Assembly: GCA_023957125.1 (NCBI GenBank) | Contig: JAMLHL010000003.1 | Coordinates: forward strand, 62,001 to 126,000 | DNA from: Chitinophagaceae bacterium | GTDB lineage: Bacteria; Bacteroidota; Bacteroidia; Chitinophagales; Chitinophagaceae | Reading direction: 5' to 3' | DNA length: 64,000 nucleotides | Shown here: positions 24,287-33,296 of the stretch, one piece after another | How positions within the stretch are numbered: position 1 is the first letter of the stretch | How the letters are laid out: each line of letters opens with the position of its first letter | Translations under genes and position numbers: made by a program | Notes under the pieces: model-generated | What the model was told of the DNA's origin: nothing | Database searches by the model: none | What the model saw: the letters and a program-made list of their open reading frames with translations, nothing else

Positions 24287-25720
24287 CTACCATAAAGATC
24301 TCCCGGCATAAAAGTTCAGGATCTTTTCTCTCAATATAAGGTCGTACTTCGAAATGATCAGGTTGCTTTTAGCCCGGTCCAGGTTATTTTTGGCAACCAG
24401 GTAGTCAACAGACGTTATTACACCTTCATTAAATCTGGCTTCAGCTATACGGAAGGATTCCCCGAATGCGCTTACCTGTTCCTTCAGCAACCTGTATTTG
24501 TCTGAAGAAGATACAAGGTTCACATACGAGCGTTCTATCGCCTGTTGCAAAAGCGTTTTGGTATGGTACTCTTTTAATTTTGCACTCTTCCAATCTATTT
24601 CAGCCAGCTTTACCTGGCTCCTGACATTAGAACCGTTGAAAATGGGGATACTCAGCCCAAGATTCAGGGTATAAAAAAGGTTGTTGTTGAGCTGATTTCC
24701 GAACTTCAGTTTATGGCTTGTGTAAGCAGATTGATTTTTATAAACGGGATACCGGCTACCATTGATATCCACATAATCGGCCGAGGCAACCACGGAAGAA
24801 TGTAGCAGCTCATTAATAGTAGCGACACTGGAATAATTGGTGTTCACGCTTCCGCCAAAAAACAGGGTAGGATATAGTTTTCCCTTCACCGACTGAATAT
24901 TTTTTTCGGCGCTTTGTGTACGAAGTCCGGCTGCTTTTACCCCAGCAAACTGTCTTTGGGCAATCCGGTATATTTCCTCCGGAGAAGAAAAAGTTTCCAG
25001 GGAAATATCTTCATCCGGCAATGCCGCCACTTCCATCTCTTTCTGATAAGGAATATTCAACAATTGCGACAATGAAAGTTTAGCCGTTTCCACATTTGCC
25101 TTACTATCGGCAATGCTCACCTGCTCGCTTGCCAACTGGCCTTTAAGGTCGTAATAATCTGAAGGCGCAATAGCGCCTTCATCATTTAATAACGCCAGCC
25201 TGCCTGTCTGTTTTTTTGTAACCTCCACCTGTTCCCGGCTCTGTTTTAATATGTCTTCCGCGCTCAACACCTGCAGGTAAGCAAGAATAATATTGATGGT
25301 GAGGTTGTCTTTCGCCTCTTGTAACTCCATTTCGGAAGCTTCTAATCCTAATCTATTCGAACGGATCCCGCTCTGCAGCGAAAAGCCGTTAAACAGAAGG
25401 ATATTGCTGCTGGCGCCATAGTTCCCGTAGTTCACCTTCTGGTCTATAAATGCATTGGTAAATGGGTCTATACTTTTCCCGTAATTGGTTCCCTGGTTGA
25501 CAGCCGCGTTCAGATTGGGCAGCATACTTAGTTTAGACTGTCTCCAAACTACAGACGATTTTTCAGTAACCAGTGCTGACTGCTGTACATCAATATTATT
25601 TTTAATTCCCAGTTCTATGGCCTGTTGCAGGGTCAGCCGGGTTTGTCCTATGCCGATCAATGACAGGCATGCAAACAGCGCAGTTACAAACAATACAGCT
25701 ATAAAAAATGATCTTCTCAT
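24287..25720 (-). CDS. TolC-family outer-membrane efflux protein
   Basis: The 477-residue protein has a signal sequence (RRSFFIAVLFVTALFACLSLIGIGQ) and then two repeats of the outer-membrane efflux protein domain. Typical stretches are LTLQQAIELGIKNNIDVQQS near the mature N-terminus and FRIAEARFNEGVITSVDYLVAKNNLDRAK near residue 440. It forms the exit duct of a tripartite transporter. It starts 18 nt after the ABC-ATPase gene stop, so both are one operon. No membrane-fusion protein or permease gene follows, since the next gene downstream is the Xre antitoxin. Confidence 0.93.
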   Translation of the reverse strand: MRRSFFIAVLFVTALFACLSLIGIGQTRLTLQQAIELGIKNNIDVQQSALVTEKSSVVWRQSKLSMLPNLNAAVNQGTNYGKSIDPFTNAFIDQKVNYGNYGASSNILLFNGFSLQSGIRSNRLGLEASEMELQEAKDNLTINIILAYLQVLSAEDILKQSREQVEVTKKQTGRLALLNDEGAIAPSDYYDLKGQLASEQVSIADSKANVETAKLSLSQLLNIPYQKEMEVAALPDEDISLETFSSPEEIYRIAQRQFAGVKAAGLRTQSAEKNIQSVKGKLYPTLFFGGSVNTNYSSVATINELLHSSVVASADYVDINGSRYPVYKNQSAYTSHKLKFGNQLNNNLFYTLNLGLSIPIFNGSNVRSQVKLAEIDWKSAKLKEYHTKTLLQQAIERSYVNLVSSSDKYRLLKEQVSAFGESFRIAEARFNEGVITSVDYLVAKNNLDRAKSNLIISKYDLILREKILNFYAGRSLW

Positions 25721-25738
25721 TATATGCTTTTAAAATTT

Positions 25739-26416
25739 CTATCTCGTTTCTTCAATTGATTGAATGCCCCCATCCAATAAGTGGATGATCCTATTGCCAT
25801 AAGCTGCGTTTTTTTCCGAATGGGTAACCTGGATGATGGTCACTCCTTCGGCATTGAGTTGTTTAAATATGTCCATAATTTCCCCACCTTGTTTTGAATT
25901 GAGATTTCCCGTAGGTTCATCTGCCAAAATAATCCCGGGCTTGATGATCAGTGCACGGGCGATGCCCGTCAGTTGCTGCTGACCACCCGAAAGCTGAGAA
26001 GGAAAGAGGTCTTTCTTGGCAACGATCCGGAAACGGTCCAGCATGTCCGCCACCATTGCTTTTCGCTCCGCGCTTTTGACATTTTGATAGAGGAGTGGCG
26101 TTTCCAGATTTTCATAAACTGTGAGGTCATCAATGAGATGGTAGGCCTGGAAAACAAACCCGATATGTTTCTTGAAAAGCTGTGCGCGTTGCTTTTCTTT
26201 TAATGAAAATACATCCTCGCCCATAAAGGTATAGCTTCCTTCATCGGGTGTATCCAGCATTCCAATGACGTTGAGCAGGGTAGATTTACCCGCGCCGGAA
26301 GGCCCCATGATCGTGATAAATTCACCTTCCTGTACTTCTAAATTGATATCTTTCAGAAGGAATGTACGATGGATACCCTGGCTTACCCATTTGTAGATCT
26401 TACTTAGAGACAGCAT
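25739..26416 (-). CDS. ABC transporter ATP-binding protein (LolD/MacB-type)
   Basis: The 225-residue ATPase has Walker A GPSGAGKST (residues 38-46), Q-loop FVFQAYHLIDDLTVYENLETPL and signature LSGGQQQ. Walker B/D-loop (IILADEPTGNLNSKQG) and the switch region VTHSEKNAA follow. The sequence class is that of LolD/MacB ATPases, which partner FtsX-type permeases. It is first in an operon with a TolC-like gene. No permease gene lies in or near this operon, so the pump must use partners encoded elsewhere. A candidate sigma-54 promoter with upstream repeats precedes it. Confidence 0.93.
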   Translation of the reverse strand: MLSLSKIYKWVSQGIHRTFLLKDINLEVQEGEFITIMGPSGAGKSTLLNVIGMLDTPDEGSYTFMGEDVFSLKEKQRAQLFKKHIGFVFQAYHLIDDLTVYENLETPLLYQNVKSAERKAMVADMLDRFRIVAKKDLFPSQLSGGQQQLTGIARALIIKPGIILADEPTGNLNSKQGGEIMDIFKQLNAEGVTIIQVTHSEKNAAYGNRIIHLLDGGIQSIEETR

Positions 26417-26483
26417 AGTTAACTAATATTCGGAGTTTTAAAAAAATCGGGTAACAAAAGATCAATTGAATTCCACCAGAACC

Positions 26484-26499
26484 AGCAACTGCGATGCCG
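26484..26499 (-). promoter_or_regulatory. Candidate sigma-54 (-24/-12) promoter of the ABC-TolC operon
   Basis: Read on the minus strand, CGGCATCGCAGTTGCT contains GG and GC separated by exactly 10 nt. GGCA of the -24 element and TTGCT of the -12 element match the consensus. The start would be near 26473, giving a leader of about 57 nt. No activator gene is in the window. Confidence 0.5.
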
Positions 26500-26549
26500 A
26501 ACCTTATATTCCTGATAATCAATTGCTTTCAGGATGGCTTGCTTTTTAT

Positions 26550-26582
26550 GGTGTCCGGTTTCAAAACAAAGGTGTCCGGTTT
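26550..26582. promoter_or_regulatory. Two direct repeats GGTGTCCGGTTT, 21 bp apart (candidate activator site)
   Basis: Copies at 26550-26561 and 26571-26582 are identical over 12 bp. They are spaced 21 bp start to start, two helical turns, so a dimeric activator could bind the same face. They lie about 77-109 nt upstream of the predicted sigma-54 start. Confidence 0.5.
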
Positions 26583-26770
26583 TGATACAGTTGCAAGAAA
26601 CAGCCGCGAATTCCATCATTTCGCACCTGGCGGGATGGTTAAGGAAAACAATAAAACTCAGCCCCGGATACGCGAATGGAATTCCAGAATCCTTTTATTT
26701 TCGTGTATTGATGGACTGATGCAACCGCACTAATCGTCGTTGTTGGTTTTTATGGCATGGATATTTTTCT

Positions 26771-26778
26771 TACCTTTG
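26771..26778 (+). promoter_or_regulatory. Candidate -7 element (TACCTTTG), distal promoter of the HAD-GT20 gene
   Basis: This exact TAnnTTTG match lies 218 nt upstream of the fusion gene ATG, with only a T-run at the -33 position. Confidence 0.45.
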
Positions 26779-26983
26779 CAGGATATATTCGTCCCAAATC
26801 ATATCTTATTCATTGCTATTCAGCATATTAGTATTTGGGAAACTAAATCCGGCAATCTCCTGGCACCAGGGGCAGAAATAATTGAAAAAATAGTCGCTCT
26901 AACCGTTTCCTTTTTGCTGAACAGCAGGAAGAAGAGATTGTTTTTAATATATTTTATAACCGATTCTTTTAACAGGAAGAATA
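26779..26983 (+). other. Non-coding leader region with hairpins before the HAD-GT20 gene
   Basis: No convincing gene is seen here. CCCAAAT (26793-26799) and ATTTGGG (26833-26839) form a 7-bp stem around an inner TGCT-attc-AGCA hairpin. A CCTGG-ca-CCAGG hairpin follows near 26860. If the distal promoter is used, this would be a structured 5' leader. The stretch 26583-26770 holds nothing recognisable. Confidence 0.35.
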
Positions 26984-26991
26984 TAAATTTG
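26984..26991 (+). promoter_or_regulatory. Candidate -7 element (TAAATTTG) giving a leaderless HAD-GT20 transcript
   Basis: This exact TAnnTTTG match ends 5 nt before the ATG at 26997. Transcription from it would begin at or beside the start codon. Confidence 0.45.
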
Positions 26992-26996
26992 TTTTT

Positions 26997-29249
26997 ATGC
27001 TATTAGCCACTGATCTTGATGGAACGTTTTTAGGAGGCAGACAAACAGACCGTTTGAAACTATACCGTTTAATCCGGGAACAGGAAAAAATACGCCTTTT
27101 GTTTGTAACCGGAAGAGGCATTGAAAGCGTGATGCCGCTTTTAGACAACCCGATCATCCCCAACCCCGACTATATCATTTGCGATGTGGGCGCCACGGTG
27201 TTGAACGGGCAAACCCTGGAACCTGTTCAGCCGATACAGTCTGAGATAGAAAACCGGTGGCCGGGGGCGCTGGCTATCAGGAAAAGAATGCGCAAGATCC
27301 GGGGGCTCCGGCTTCAGCCGGTATCGCAGGAACGGCGTTGCTCTTATTTTTTTGATGAGCATACGGACATAGAAGCCGTTAAAAAAATAGCCCATGATAT
27401 GGGTTTGGATGTATTGCTCTCCGCCGGCAAGTTCCTCGATATTCTTCCCAGGGACATCAATAAGGGCTCAACCCTGAAAGAACTGGTAAAACTTATGGAT
27501 TTCCCATCGGAGGAAATTTTAGTAGCAGGGGATACTTTAAACGATCGTTCTTTATACGATACGCGCTATAAAGGAGTGGTTGTTGGCGCTGCCGAACCTG
27601 CCTTATTGGAATATACACAGGGAATGCCCAATGTATTGCAGGCTAAATCGCAGGGCGCCGGAGGGATATTGGAATCGTTAAAGCACTTCTCCGAGTTCAG
27701 CAATTACGTTAGCTCCGGAGAAGTCAGCAGCCCGGAAGAGACCCAGGGAGACACCCAGCTACTGCTGATGTACCATCGTTTCCCATATGAAATGCGGGAA
27801 ATAAACGGCATGGAACAAAAAGTAGCGCCTAAAAGTCCCAACGGGATCATCCCGTCACTGCTCGGTTTTTTCAGCAATGGCCGCACCGGCGCCTGGATTG
27901 CCTGGGAAGAGGTACGAAACAAAAACAGCGCCCATACCGATCGTTATATAGATGAAGAAAAATATCCCAACCTGATAGCCTCGGGCGTCGGGCTTACCAA
28001 AAAAGAAATTGAAGTTTTTTACAAACTGTTTTCCAAAGAAGCGTTTTGGCCGGTGATATTTTCTTTTGCGGATAAAGTAAGGTTTAATCATACCCACTGG
28101 GAACAATACCTGGCCGTGAATCGTTTATTTGCGGAAAGAGCGGCCACGGAAGCGGATAAAAACGCTACGGTGTGGATACACGAATACAATCTCTGGATGG
28201 TGCCGGGTATATTGAGGCAATTGAGACCGGACGTAAAAATCGGGTTCTTCCACCATACCTCTTTCCCTCCTGCAGATATCTTTAATATTATCCCCTGGCG
28301 TCGTGAGATCATCGGGAGCATGCTGCAATGTGATTATATCGGCTTCCATATTCCCCGCTATGTCGAAAACTTCATGGACGTAGTGAAAAGCCATACCCCT
28401 GTTAACATCCGTTCCCGGCAGTCCTGCGCCGACCGGTTCCTAACCTATAGCTGCGCCCTGGGCGTGGATATGATGACCAGGGAAATAGAAGCCGGCGGCA
28501 GAACGATCCGGCTGGGCGCTCACCCCGTGGGGATAAACATGAAAAATATCCGGCGGATATTCGGGCAGCCATCTACCCAGGAATTGATCCGAAAAATGCG
28601 GGACCAAACTGTGGGGAAGAAAATTATCCTGTCGGTAGAACGGCTGGACTATGTGAAGGGCCCACTCGAAAAGATCTACGCATTCCAAACTTTCCTGGAA
28701 CAAAACCCCCAACTCCATGGCAAGGTGGAACTGATCAATATCTGTACGCCGCCGGCAGCCGGTATGAAGATCTATGATAAAATTTTAACAGAGCTGGAGC
28801 AGGCTATCGGCAAGATCAATGGCAAATATGCCCGGCTTGACTGGGTGCCTATTCATTTCTTCTTCCGGTCGGTTCCCTTCGAAGAAGTGATCACCTATTA
28901 CGCGGTTGCCGACGTGGCCTGGATCACGCCACTCAGAGACGGGCTGAACCTGGTAGCCAAAGAATATATTGGCGTACAGGGGCTTACACCCGAAGCCGAT
29001 GGCGTACTGGTGATCTCGGAATTTGCCGGGGCATCGGTCGAACTTTCCTATGCTATACGCACCAACCCTTACGACAGTAGAGATATGGTACAGGGATTGG
29101 AGCAGGCCCTGAGCCTGGACGACGCAGAGAAGAAATTGCGGCTGCAACGTTTGTTTGAACAGGTGAATCATTATGATATTGAAAACTGGGGAAGATCTTT
29201 CATGCAGGAGCTTGAAAATGTCGGGAAACAAGACCGTAGTTTGCCATAA
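26997..29249 (+). CDS. HAD phosphatase-GT20 fusion, probable glucosylglycerol-phosphate synthase/phosphatase (GgpPS-like)
   Basis: The 750-residue protein joins two enzymes. Residues 1 to ~240 are a sucrose-phosphatase-like HAD domain with nucleophile motif D6-x-D8 (LATDLDGTFL), GRGIESV motif 2 and VAGDTLNDRSL motif 4. Residues ~255-745 form a GT20 glycosyltransferase (FNHTHWEQYLAVNRLFAE, HEYNLWMVPGILR, CDYIGFHIPRYVENF, DGLNLVAKEYIGVQ). HAD first, GT20 second at about 750 residues is the order known for bifunctional glucosylglycerol enzymes, which make the osmolyte from ADP-glucose and glycerol-3-phosphate. OtsA/B-type trehalose synthesis has separate genes or the reverse order. The substrate is inferred from architecture, and a trehalose-phosphate role is the main alternative. 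Confidence 0.8.
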   Translation: MLLATDLDGTFLGGRQTDRLKLYRLIREQEKIRLLFVTGRGIESVMPLLDNPIIPNPDYIICDVGATVLNGQTLEPVQPIQSEIENRWPGALAIRKRMRKIRGLRLQPVSQERRCSYFFDEHTDIEAVKKIAHDMGLDVLLSAGKFLDILPRDINKGSTLKELVKLMDFPSEEILVAGDTLNDRSLYDTRYKGVVVGAAEPALLEYTQGMPNVLQAKSQGAGGILESLKHFSEFSNYVSSGEVSSPEETQGDTQLLLMYHRFPYEMREINGMEQKVAPKSPNGIIPSLLGFFSNGRTGAWIAWEEVRNKNSAHTDRYIDEEKYPNLIASGVGLTKKEIEVFYKLFSKEAFWPVIFSFADKVRFNHTHWEQYLAVNRLFAERAATEADKNATVWIHEYNLWMVPGILRQLRPDVKIGFFHHTSFPPADIFNIIPWRREIIGSMLQCDYIGFHIPRYVENFMDVVKSHTPVNIRSRQSCADRFLTYSCALGVDMMTREIEAGGRTIRLGAHPVGINMKNIRRIFGQPSTQELIRKMRDQTVGKKIILSVERLDYVKGPLEKIYAFQTFLEQNPQLHGKVELINICTPPAAGMKIYDKILTELEQAIGKINGKYARLDWVPIHFFFRSVPFEEVITYYAVADVAWITPLRDGLNLVAKEYIGVQGLTPEADGVLVISEFAGASVELSYAIRTNPYDSRDMVQGLEQALSLDDAEKKLRLQRLFEQVNHYDIENWGRSFMQELENVGKQDRSLP

Positions 29250-29285
29250 GTTAGTCAATTTACAAAGGCAACACATTCATACAAA

Positions 29286-31193
29286 ATGGAATATTTTATC
29301 CGGCTGCTGGAGCTATTAAAAATGGAAAGAGAGCAGGATCGCGACTCGTACCGGAAGCTCATTGAAATATCTTCCATCAACGAACGCAGAGCAGCGGGGC
29401 TTACCTGGTACCCGGTGGCTATACGGGATACCGAATTAGGCAGGGGAGATTATATTACGGTGGAGATAGAACGCACCACGCAGCAGGATATCCCTCACCA
29501 GTTTCGTTTTGGTTCATCAGCCGCCCTTTTCTCCAATCATAATCCCAAAGAAAACAGGACAGAAGGGATCATCGCCTTCCAGGCAGGCAACCGCCTAAAA
29601 ATCACCCTCAAAACGGACGAATTACCCGACTGGAGCAAAGACGGGAAATTGGGGCTTGACCTGCTTTTTGACGAAAACAGCTACCATGAAATGCGCGACG
29701 CGCTGATGATGGCGCAAACCGCTGCTGAAAAGCCCCGCGAAGGACACCTGATCCAAATCCTTACCGGAAAAAAATCTCCGGAATTTAATTCAACGACGCC
29801 TCATTACGTCAGCCAGCACTTAAATCCAACTCAGCAGGATGCCGTCAACAGGATCCTGGCTGCGAATGAACTGGCTATTGTGCACGGCCCTCCCGGCACC
29901 GGCAAAACCACTACCCTGGTGCAGGCGATAAAGGCCTTGCTGCAACAAGATAACCGGCAGATCCTGGTAACGGCGCCCAGCAATACAGCCGTGGATCTGC
30001 TTACCGAAAAATGTGCCGACGAGGGGCTGAATGTGGTGCGGGTGGGTAACCCTGCAAGAGTGTCGGAACGGCTGCTGGCGCTTACCCTTGACAGTAAGGT
30101 TGCCGGACACGCCGGCATGAAAGAAGTGAAGAAGATGAAGAAGCAGGCCAATGAGTTGCGCAACATGGCGCACAAATACAAACGCCATTTTGGGAAAGCG
30201 GAACGCGAACAACGCAAAGCCCTGTTTGATGAAGCCCACCGCATTATCAAAGAGATAGATAAAACCGAACAATACATCACAGACGACCTGCTCAACCGCG
30301 CACAGGTTATTACAGCAACGCTGATAGGCGCCAATCATTATACGGTTCGGCAACGCCGGTACCATACGGCGGTGATTGATGAAGCCGCACAGGCTATTGA
30401 ACCTGCCTGCTGGATACCTGTTCTGAAAGCTGAAAAAATAGTATTGGCCGGCGACCATTGCCAGTTACCCCCCACCATCAAATCGGAAGCCGCCGCTCAA
30501 AACGGACTCGGCGCCACCCTGTTTGAAAAATGTGTGCAGCTTCATCCCCAATCGGTAGTGTTATTGGAAGAACAATACCGCATGAACGAAACCATTATGG
30601 GCTATTCTTCAGCCGTGTTTTATCAACAACGGTTAAAAGCCCATAGCAGTGTTGCCCGCCGCCTGCTTTATGAAGGCGATCCGCCCCTGCTTTTTGTGGA
30701 CACCGCCGGCTGTGGATTTGAAGAGAAAACAGAAGGGATCAATATCAGCAACCCGGAAGAAGCCGCATTTGTGTTCAGCCATCTTACACAACTGGTAACA
30801 AAGCTTTCCTGTTTTTATCAACCTGGGAATTTCCCTTCTATTGCCGTTATCTCTCCCTATCGTCAACAAATACAATTGCTGAAGGAACAATTTGAACATA
30901 CGCCGGAACTTCACCTTTACCGGGATAAAATTTCGGTGAATACAATAGACAGTTTCCAGGGGCAGGAACGGGATATCGTATATATCAGTCTCACGCGCAG
31001 CAATCCCGAAAGCAGGATCGGCTTTCTTTCGGAGATCCGCAGAATGAATGTGGCTATGACACGAGCACGGAAAAAATTAGTGGTTATCGGAGACAGCGCC
31101 ACGCTGGGTCAATTCCCTTTTTATGCAGATTTTATAACTTATGCCGAACGGCACAATGCCTGGCAAAGCGCCTGGGAATATATGGTGGACTGA
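29286..31193 (+). CDS. UPF1/IGHMBP2-like superfamily 1 helicase
   Basis: The 635-residue protein has an N-terminal beta-barrel-like region (about 40-130), then the SF1 core. Visible motifs are Walker A GPPGTGKT (residues 201-208), motif Ia TAPSNTAVD, motif II VIDEAAQAIEP, motif III LAGDHCQLPPT and motif IV/V with NTIDSFQGQERDIVYISLTRSN. Motif VI is MNVAMTRARKK. The arrangement matches the UPF1-like bacterial AAA_11/AAA_12 helicases of about 630 residues. Its nucleic-acid substrate in bacteria is not settled. It follows the HAD-GT20 gene by 36 nt, so the two may share a transcript with no obvious functional link. Confidence 0.93.
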   Translation: MEYFIRLLELLKMEREQDRDSYRKLIEISSINERRAAGLTWYPVAIRDTELGRGDYITVEIERTTQQDIPHQFRFGSSAALFSNHNPKENRTEGIIAFQAGNRLKITLKTDELPDWSKDGKLGLDLLFDENSYHEMRDALMMAQTAAEKPREGHLIQILTGKKSPEFNSTTPHYVSQHLNPTQQDAVNRILAANELAIVHGPPGTGKTTTLVQAIKALLQQDNRQILVTAPSNTAVDLLTEKCADEGLNVVRVGNPARVSERLLALTLDSKVAGHAGMKEVKKMKKQANELRNMAHKYKRHFGKAEREQRKALFDEAHRIIKEIDKTEQYITDDLLNRAQVITATLIGANHYTVRQRRYHTAVIDEAAQAIEPACWIPVLKAEKIVLAGDHCQLPPTIKSEAAAQNGLGATLFEKCVQLHPQSVVLLEEQYRMNETIMGYSSAVFYQQRLKAHSSVARRLLYEGDPPLLFVDTAGCGFEEKTEGINISNPEEAAFVFSHLTQLVTKLSCFYQPGNFPSIAVISPYRQQIQLLKEQFEHTPELHLYRDKISVNTIDSFQGQERDIVYISLTRSNPESRIGFLSEIRRMNVAMTRARKKLVVIGDSATLGQFPFYADFITYAERHNAWQSAWEYMVD

Positions 31194-31231
31194 TCATTAT
31201 TGCCTTGCGGAAAAACTTAATATTGCTCTTC

Positions 31232-32188
31232 TTATTTCAAAAGATTATAGTTTTTGAAAGTGAAGATCTGCTCTCCGCCCATTATATGCTCCTCGATCCA
31301 GCTCAAAAAACGGTATTTCCATTTCTCATGTTTATGTACCGTTCGGGCTTCCCGGTCGTTAAAACTATCCAGTTTATCCTGCCAGTTAAACCGGCTGATC
31401 ATCTCCTCCATTACCGCCGGATGGGCCCTCGTGAAACGATGCAGCTTCTCCAGGTCGCCGTAATTGAATTCGGGCTGTTTGTACTTTAAAAACAAATGGG
31501 CGTTTTCTTTTCCCTTATAATCCGATACAAAAGATACATATTTCTTCTGCATATACTGAGGAGGTCTCACCCATCCGTAATGAAACACACTGGCGCCGGC
31601 TTTTACCACATTCAACTTATGGGTACCGGTTTTTTGATTATAATCCCGGCCATCGAAGCCCGGTATCCGCCGGAAAGACTGGGCATCCTTCCAGGAATGG
31701 ATATCGGGTTTATTGCGGATGATCCGGATCTCTTTTGCGTACCAGGCGTGCGATTTGAAATAATGTTTATAGTCGCCCCAGAAATGCAGGTAATCAAACA
31801 GAAGTCCCTCCACCCTGTTATCATCCAGGAGTGAGGCGCAGCGCTCCCGTATCACAGGCAGGGCGGACTCATGTATCACTTCATCGCTCTGCAGGTAAAA
31901 AAGCCAGTCGCCCGTACAGGCATTTTTGGCAATATCCGTTTGGTGGGCATATTCTGTGCCATCGGGATATTTCTCCAGGTCCCAAACCGTATGAATGATC
32001 TTTATCTTATCGGATCCTATGCTTTCGATTTCCTGTAAAGTAGTATCATCTTCATCGCAATTTCCCAGGGCTATCACAAATTCATCCACGAGCGGTAAAA
32101 TGGATTGAATAGATTCCTTCACCGGATAATATAGCTTAGTGGCGTTCCGCGCCAGGCTAAAACCGCTGATCCTCATCCTGTTGCTCAT
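31232..32188 (-). CDS. Family 2 glycosyltransferase
   Basis: The 318-residue protein has a GT-A fold N-terminus (RISGFSLARNATKLYYP), the acidic stretch VIALGNCDEDDTT and a DxD-like site in WLFYLQSDEVIHE near residue 115. The rest shows no transmembrane segment, so it is probably cytoplasmic. It likely transfers a sugar in surface glycan assembly; donor and acceptor are unknown. Its start overlaps the stop of the upstream sugar-isomerase gene by 4 nt, so the two are cotranslated. Confidence 0.88.
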   Translation of the reverse strand: MSNRMRISGFSLARNATKLYYPVKESIQSILPLVDEFVIALGNCDEDDTTLQEIESIGSDKIKIIHTVWDLEKYPDGTEYAHQTDIAKNACTGDWLFYLQSDEVIHESALPVIRERCASLLDDNRVEGLLFDYLHFWGDYKHYFKSHAWYAKEIRIIRNKPDIHSWKDAQSFRRIPGFDGRDYNQKTGTHKLNVVKAGASVFHYGWVRPPQYMQKKYVSFVSDYKGKENAHLFLKYKQPEFNYGDLEKLHRFTRAHPAVMEEMISRFNWQDKLDSFNDREARTVHKHEKWKYRFLSWIEEHIMGGEQIFTFKNYNLLK

Positions 32189-33114
32189 GCAATACTGTTT
32201 ACCAGGGTTTTCATCTTCTGTAACCCGGTTTTCGCAAGCTGCAAGGGATCCTGTTTCCAGTAATCTCTGTTAAACAATTCCAGGGAAAGCACTTTGGCAC
32301 CTCCCATATTTTTAAGCGTTTGCAGTATCTCTTTCAGGGGTGCAACACCATCACCCGGAAACACCCTGTCTGCATCGGTTTGCTCCCCGGCAGGTTTGTT
32401 GCCGGGATAATCGTTCAGGTGGATGATCTCAATAGCCCGCCCGCTCACCAGTTGAAGTCCGTTGAAGCCGGAGCCTCCGCGAAACAGGTGATATACATCC
32501 GGCAGTATCCTGGCAGCCGGATCGTCTGCAGCGGCTGCAATAGCCAATGCCTGGGCAAGACTATACAGGGTTTCAGAAGCGCCCCAGAACTCCAGTTGAG
32601 GGATTACCCCATACTTTCTCCCGAGGTTCAGTATCTCCCGGTAATAACCGCCCGCTTGAATGAAATCTACCGGCTCGTTTTTATCCACACCAGCCGGCGG
32701 CGCGGCAATTCTTTTGCAACCGATCGCCGATAAAATTTTCATCTCCTCTTCCAGTTCGCCCAGTCCTGCTTTCCGCTTCACCGGGTCATTCACCATCCAG
32801 GCAGTAAAGCTGATCCCGTTTTCAACCGCCAACTTTTTCTCGCTGAGCAATTTGGCCAACGATGAAAGGCTGTTCCCTTTTCCGAGGTAATCCTTAATAT
32901 CGTTCAGCCACAGTTCCACGCCGTCGTAGCCGGCTTGGGACGCAATGTCTAAAGAACCGGCGAGGCCCAGCTTACCGCCCTGGATGGTGCTGGTATTTAG
33001 CGCATAGCTGAAGAGGGTTGATTTCTTTTTTTCGTTTGGATAAGTCATGGCAGGAATCATTGAACTTAAAGACGCTAAAGCAGTATATTTTAACAGTTCA
33101 CGTCTGTTGAGCAT
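32185..33114 (-). CDS. Sugar phosphate isomerase/epimerase-like TIM-barrel protein, exported
   Basis: The ATG at 33114 (MLNRRELLKYTALASLSSMIPAM) is chosen over 33147 because it gives a Tat-like signal with twin arginine. The 309-residue product is a xylose-isomerase-like TIM barrel: AGYDGVELWLNDIKDYLGKG, PPAGVDKNEP, PQLEFWGASETL and LPDVYHLFRGG carry the usual metal ligands (Glu, Asp, His). The final SLELFNRDYWKQDP segment is also typical. Exported members of this family often act on sugars. It forms an operon with the GT2 gene, which overlaps its 3' end by 4 nt. Confidence 0.88.
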   Translation of the reverse strand: MLNRRELLKYTALASLSSMIPAMTYPNEKKKSTLFSYALNTSTIQGGKLGLAGSLDIASQAGYDGVELWLNDIKDYLGKGNSLSSLAKLLSEKKLAVENGISFTAWMVNDPVKRKAGLGELEEEMKILSAIGCKRIAAPPAGVDKNEPVDFIQAGGYYREILNLGRKYGVIPQLEFWGASETLYSLAQALAIAAAADDPAARILPDVYHLFRGGSGFNGLQLVSGRAIEIIHLNDYPGNKPAGEQTDADRVFPGDGVAPLKEILQTLKNMGGAKVLSLELFNRDYWKQDPLQLAKTGLQKMKTLVNSIA

Positions 33115-33296
33115 ATAAAAATGAATTAAAAGCCCAAGATAATTCATTGAATTTTGATTTCACGGTTTTGTTGTAAATTCCTGCCTGCGACGCTATAAAA
33201 CCGATCCGTTTTTAAGCGCTTATGAACATTTTAAAATAATCACTTTTACGGGACAACAAAAACCAGGGAGAAAACAAACAAGGAAAACAAGCCGGC

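Noticed and set aside
26494..26733. 79-codon open frame in the long gap before the HAD-GT20 gene
   Set aside because: It runs across the predicted sigma-54 promoter and the two direct repeats; its VSGFKTKVSGF pattern is only the translation of the DNA repeat.
26997..29249. Considered a plain trehalose-6-phosphate synthase (OtsA)
   Set aside because: The fused N-terminal sucrose-phosphatase-like domain and the total length fit glucosylglycerol enzymes better, but the point is not settled.
29820..30458. Long minus-strand open frame (212 codons) inside the helicase gene
   Set aside because: It is antisense to the helicase core with conserved motifs on the plus strand; its Cys/Phe/His-rich translation is typical of an antisense shadow.
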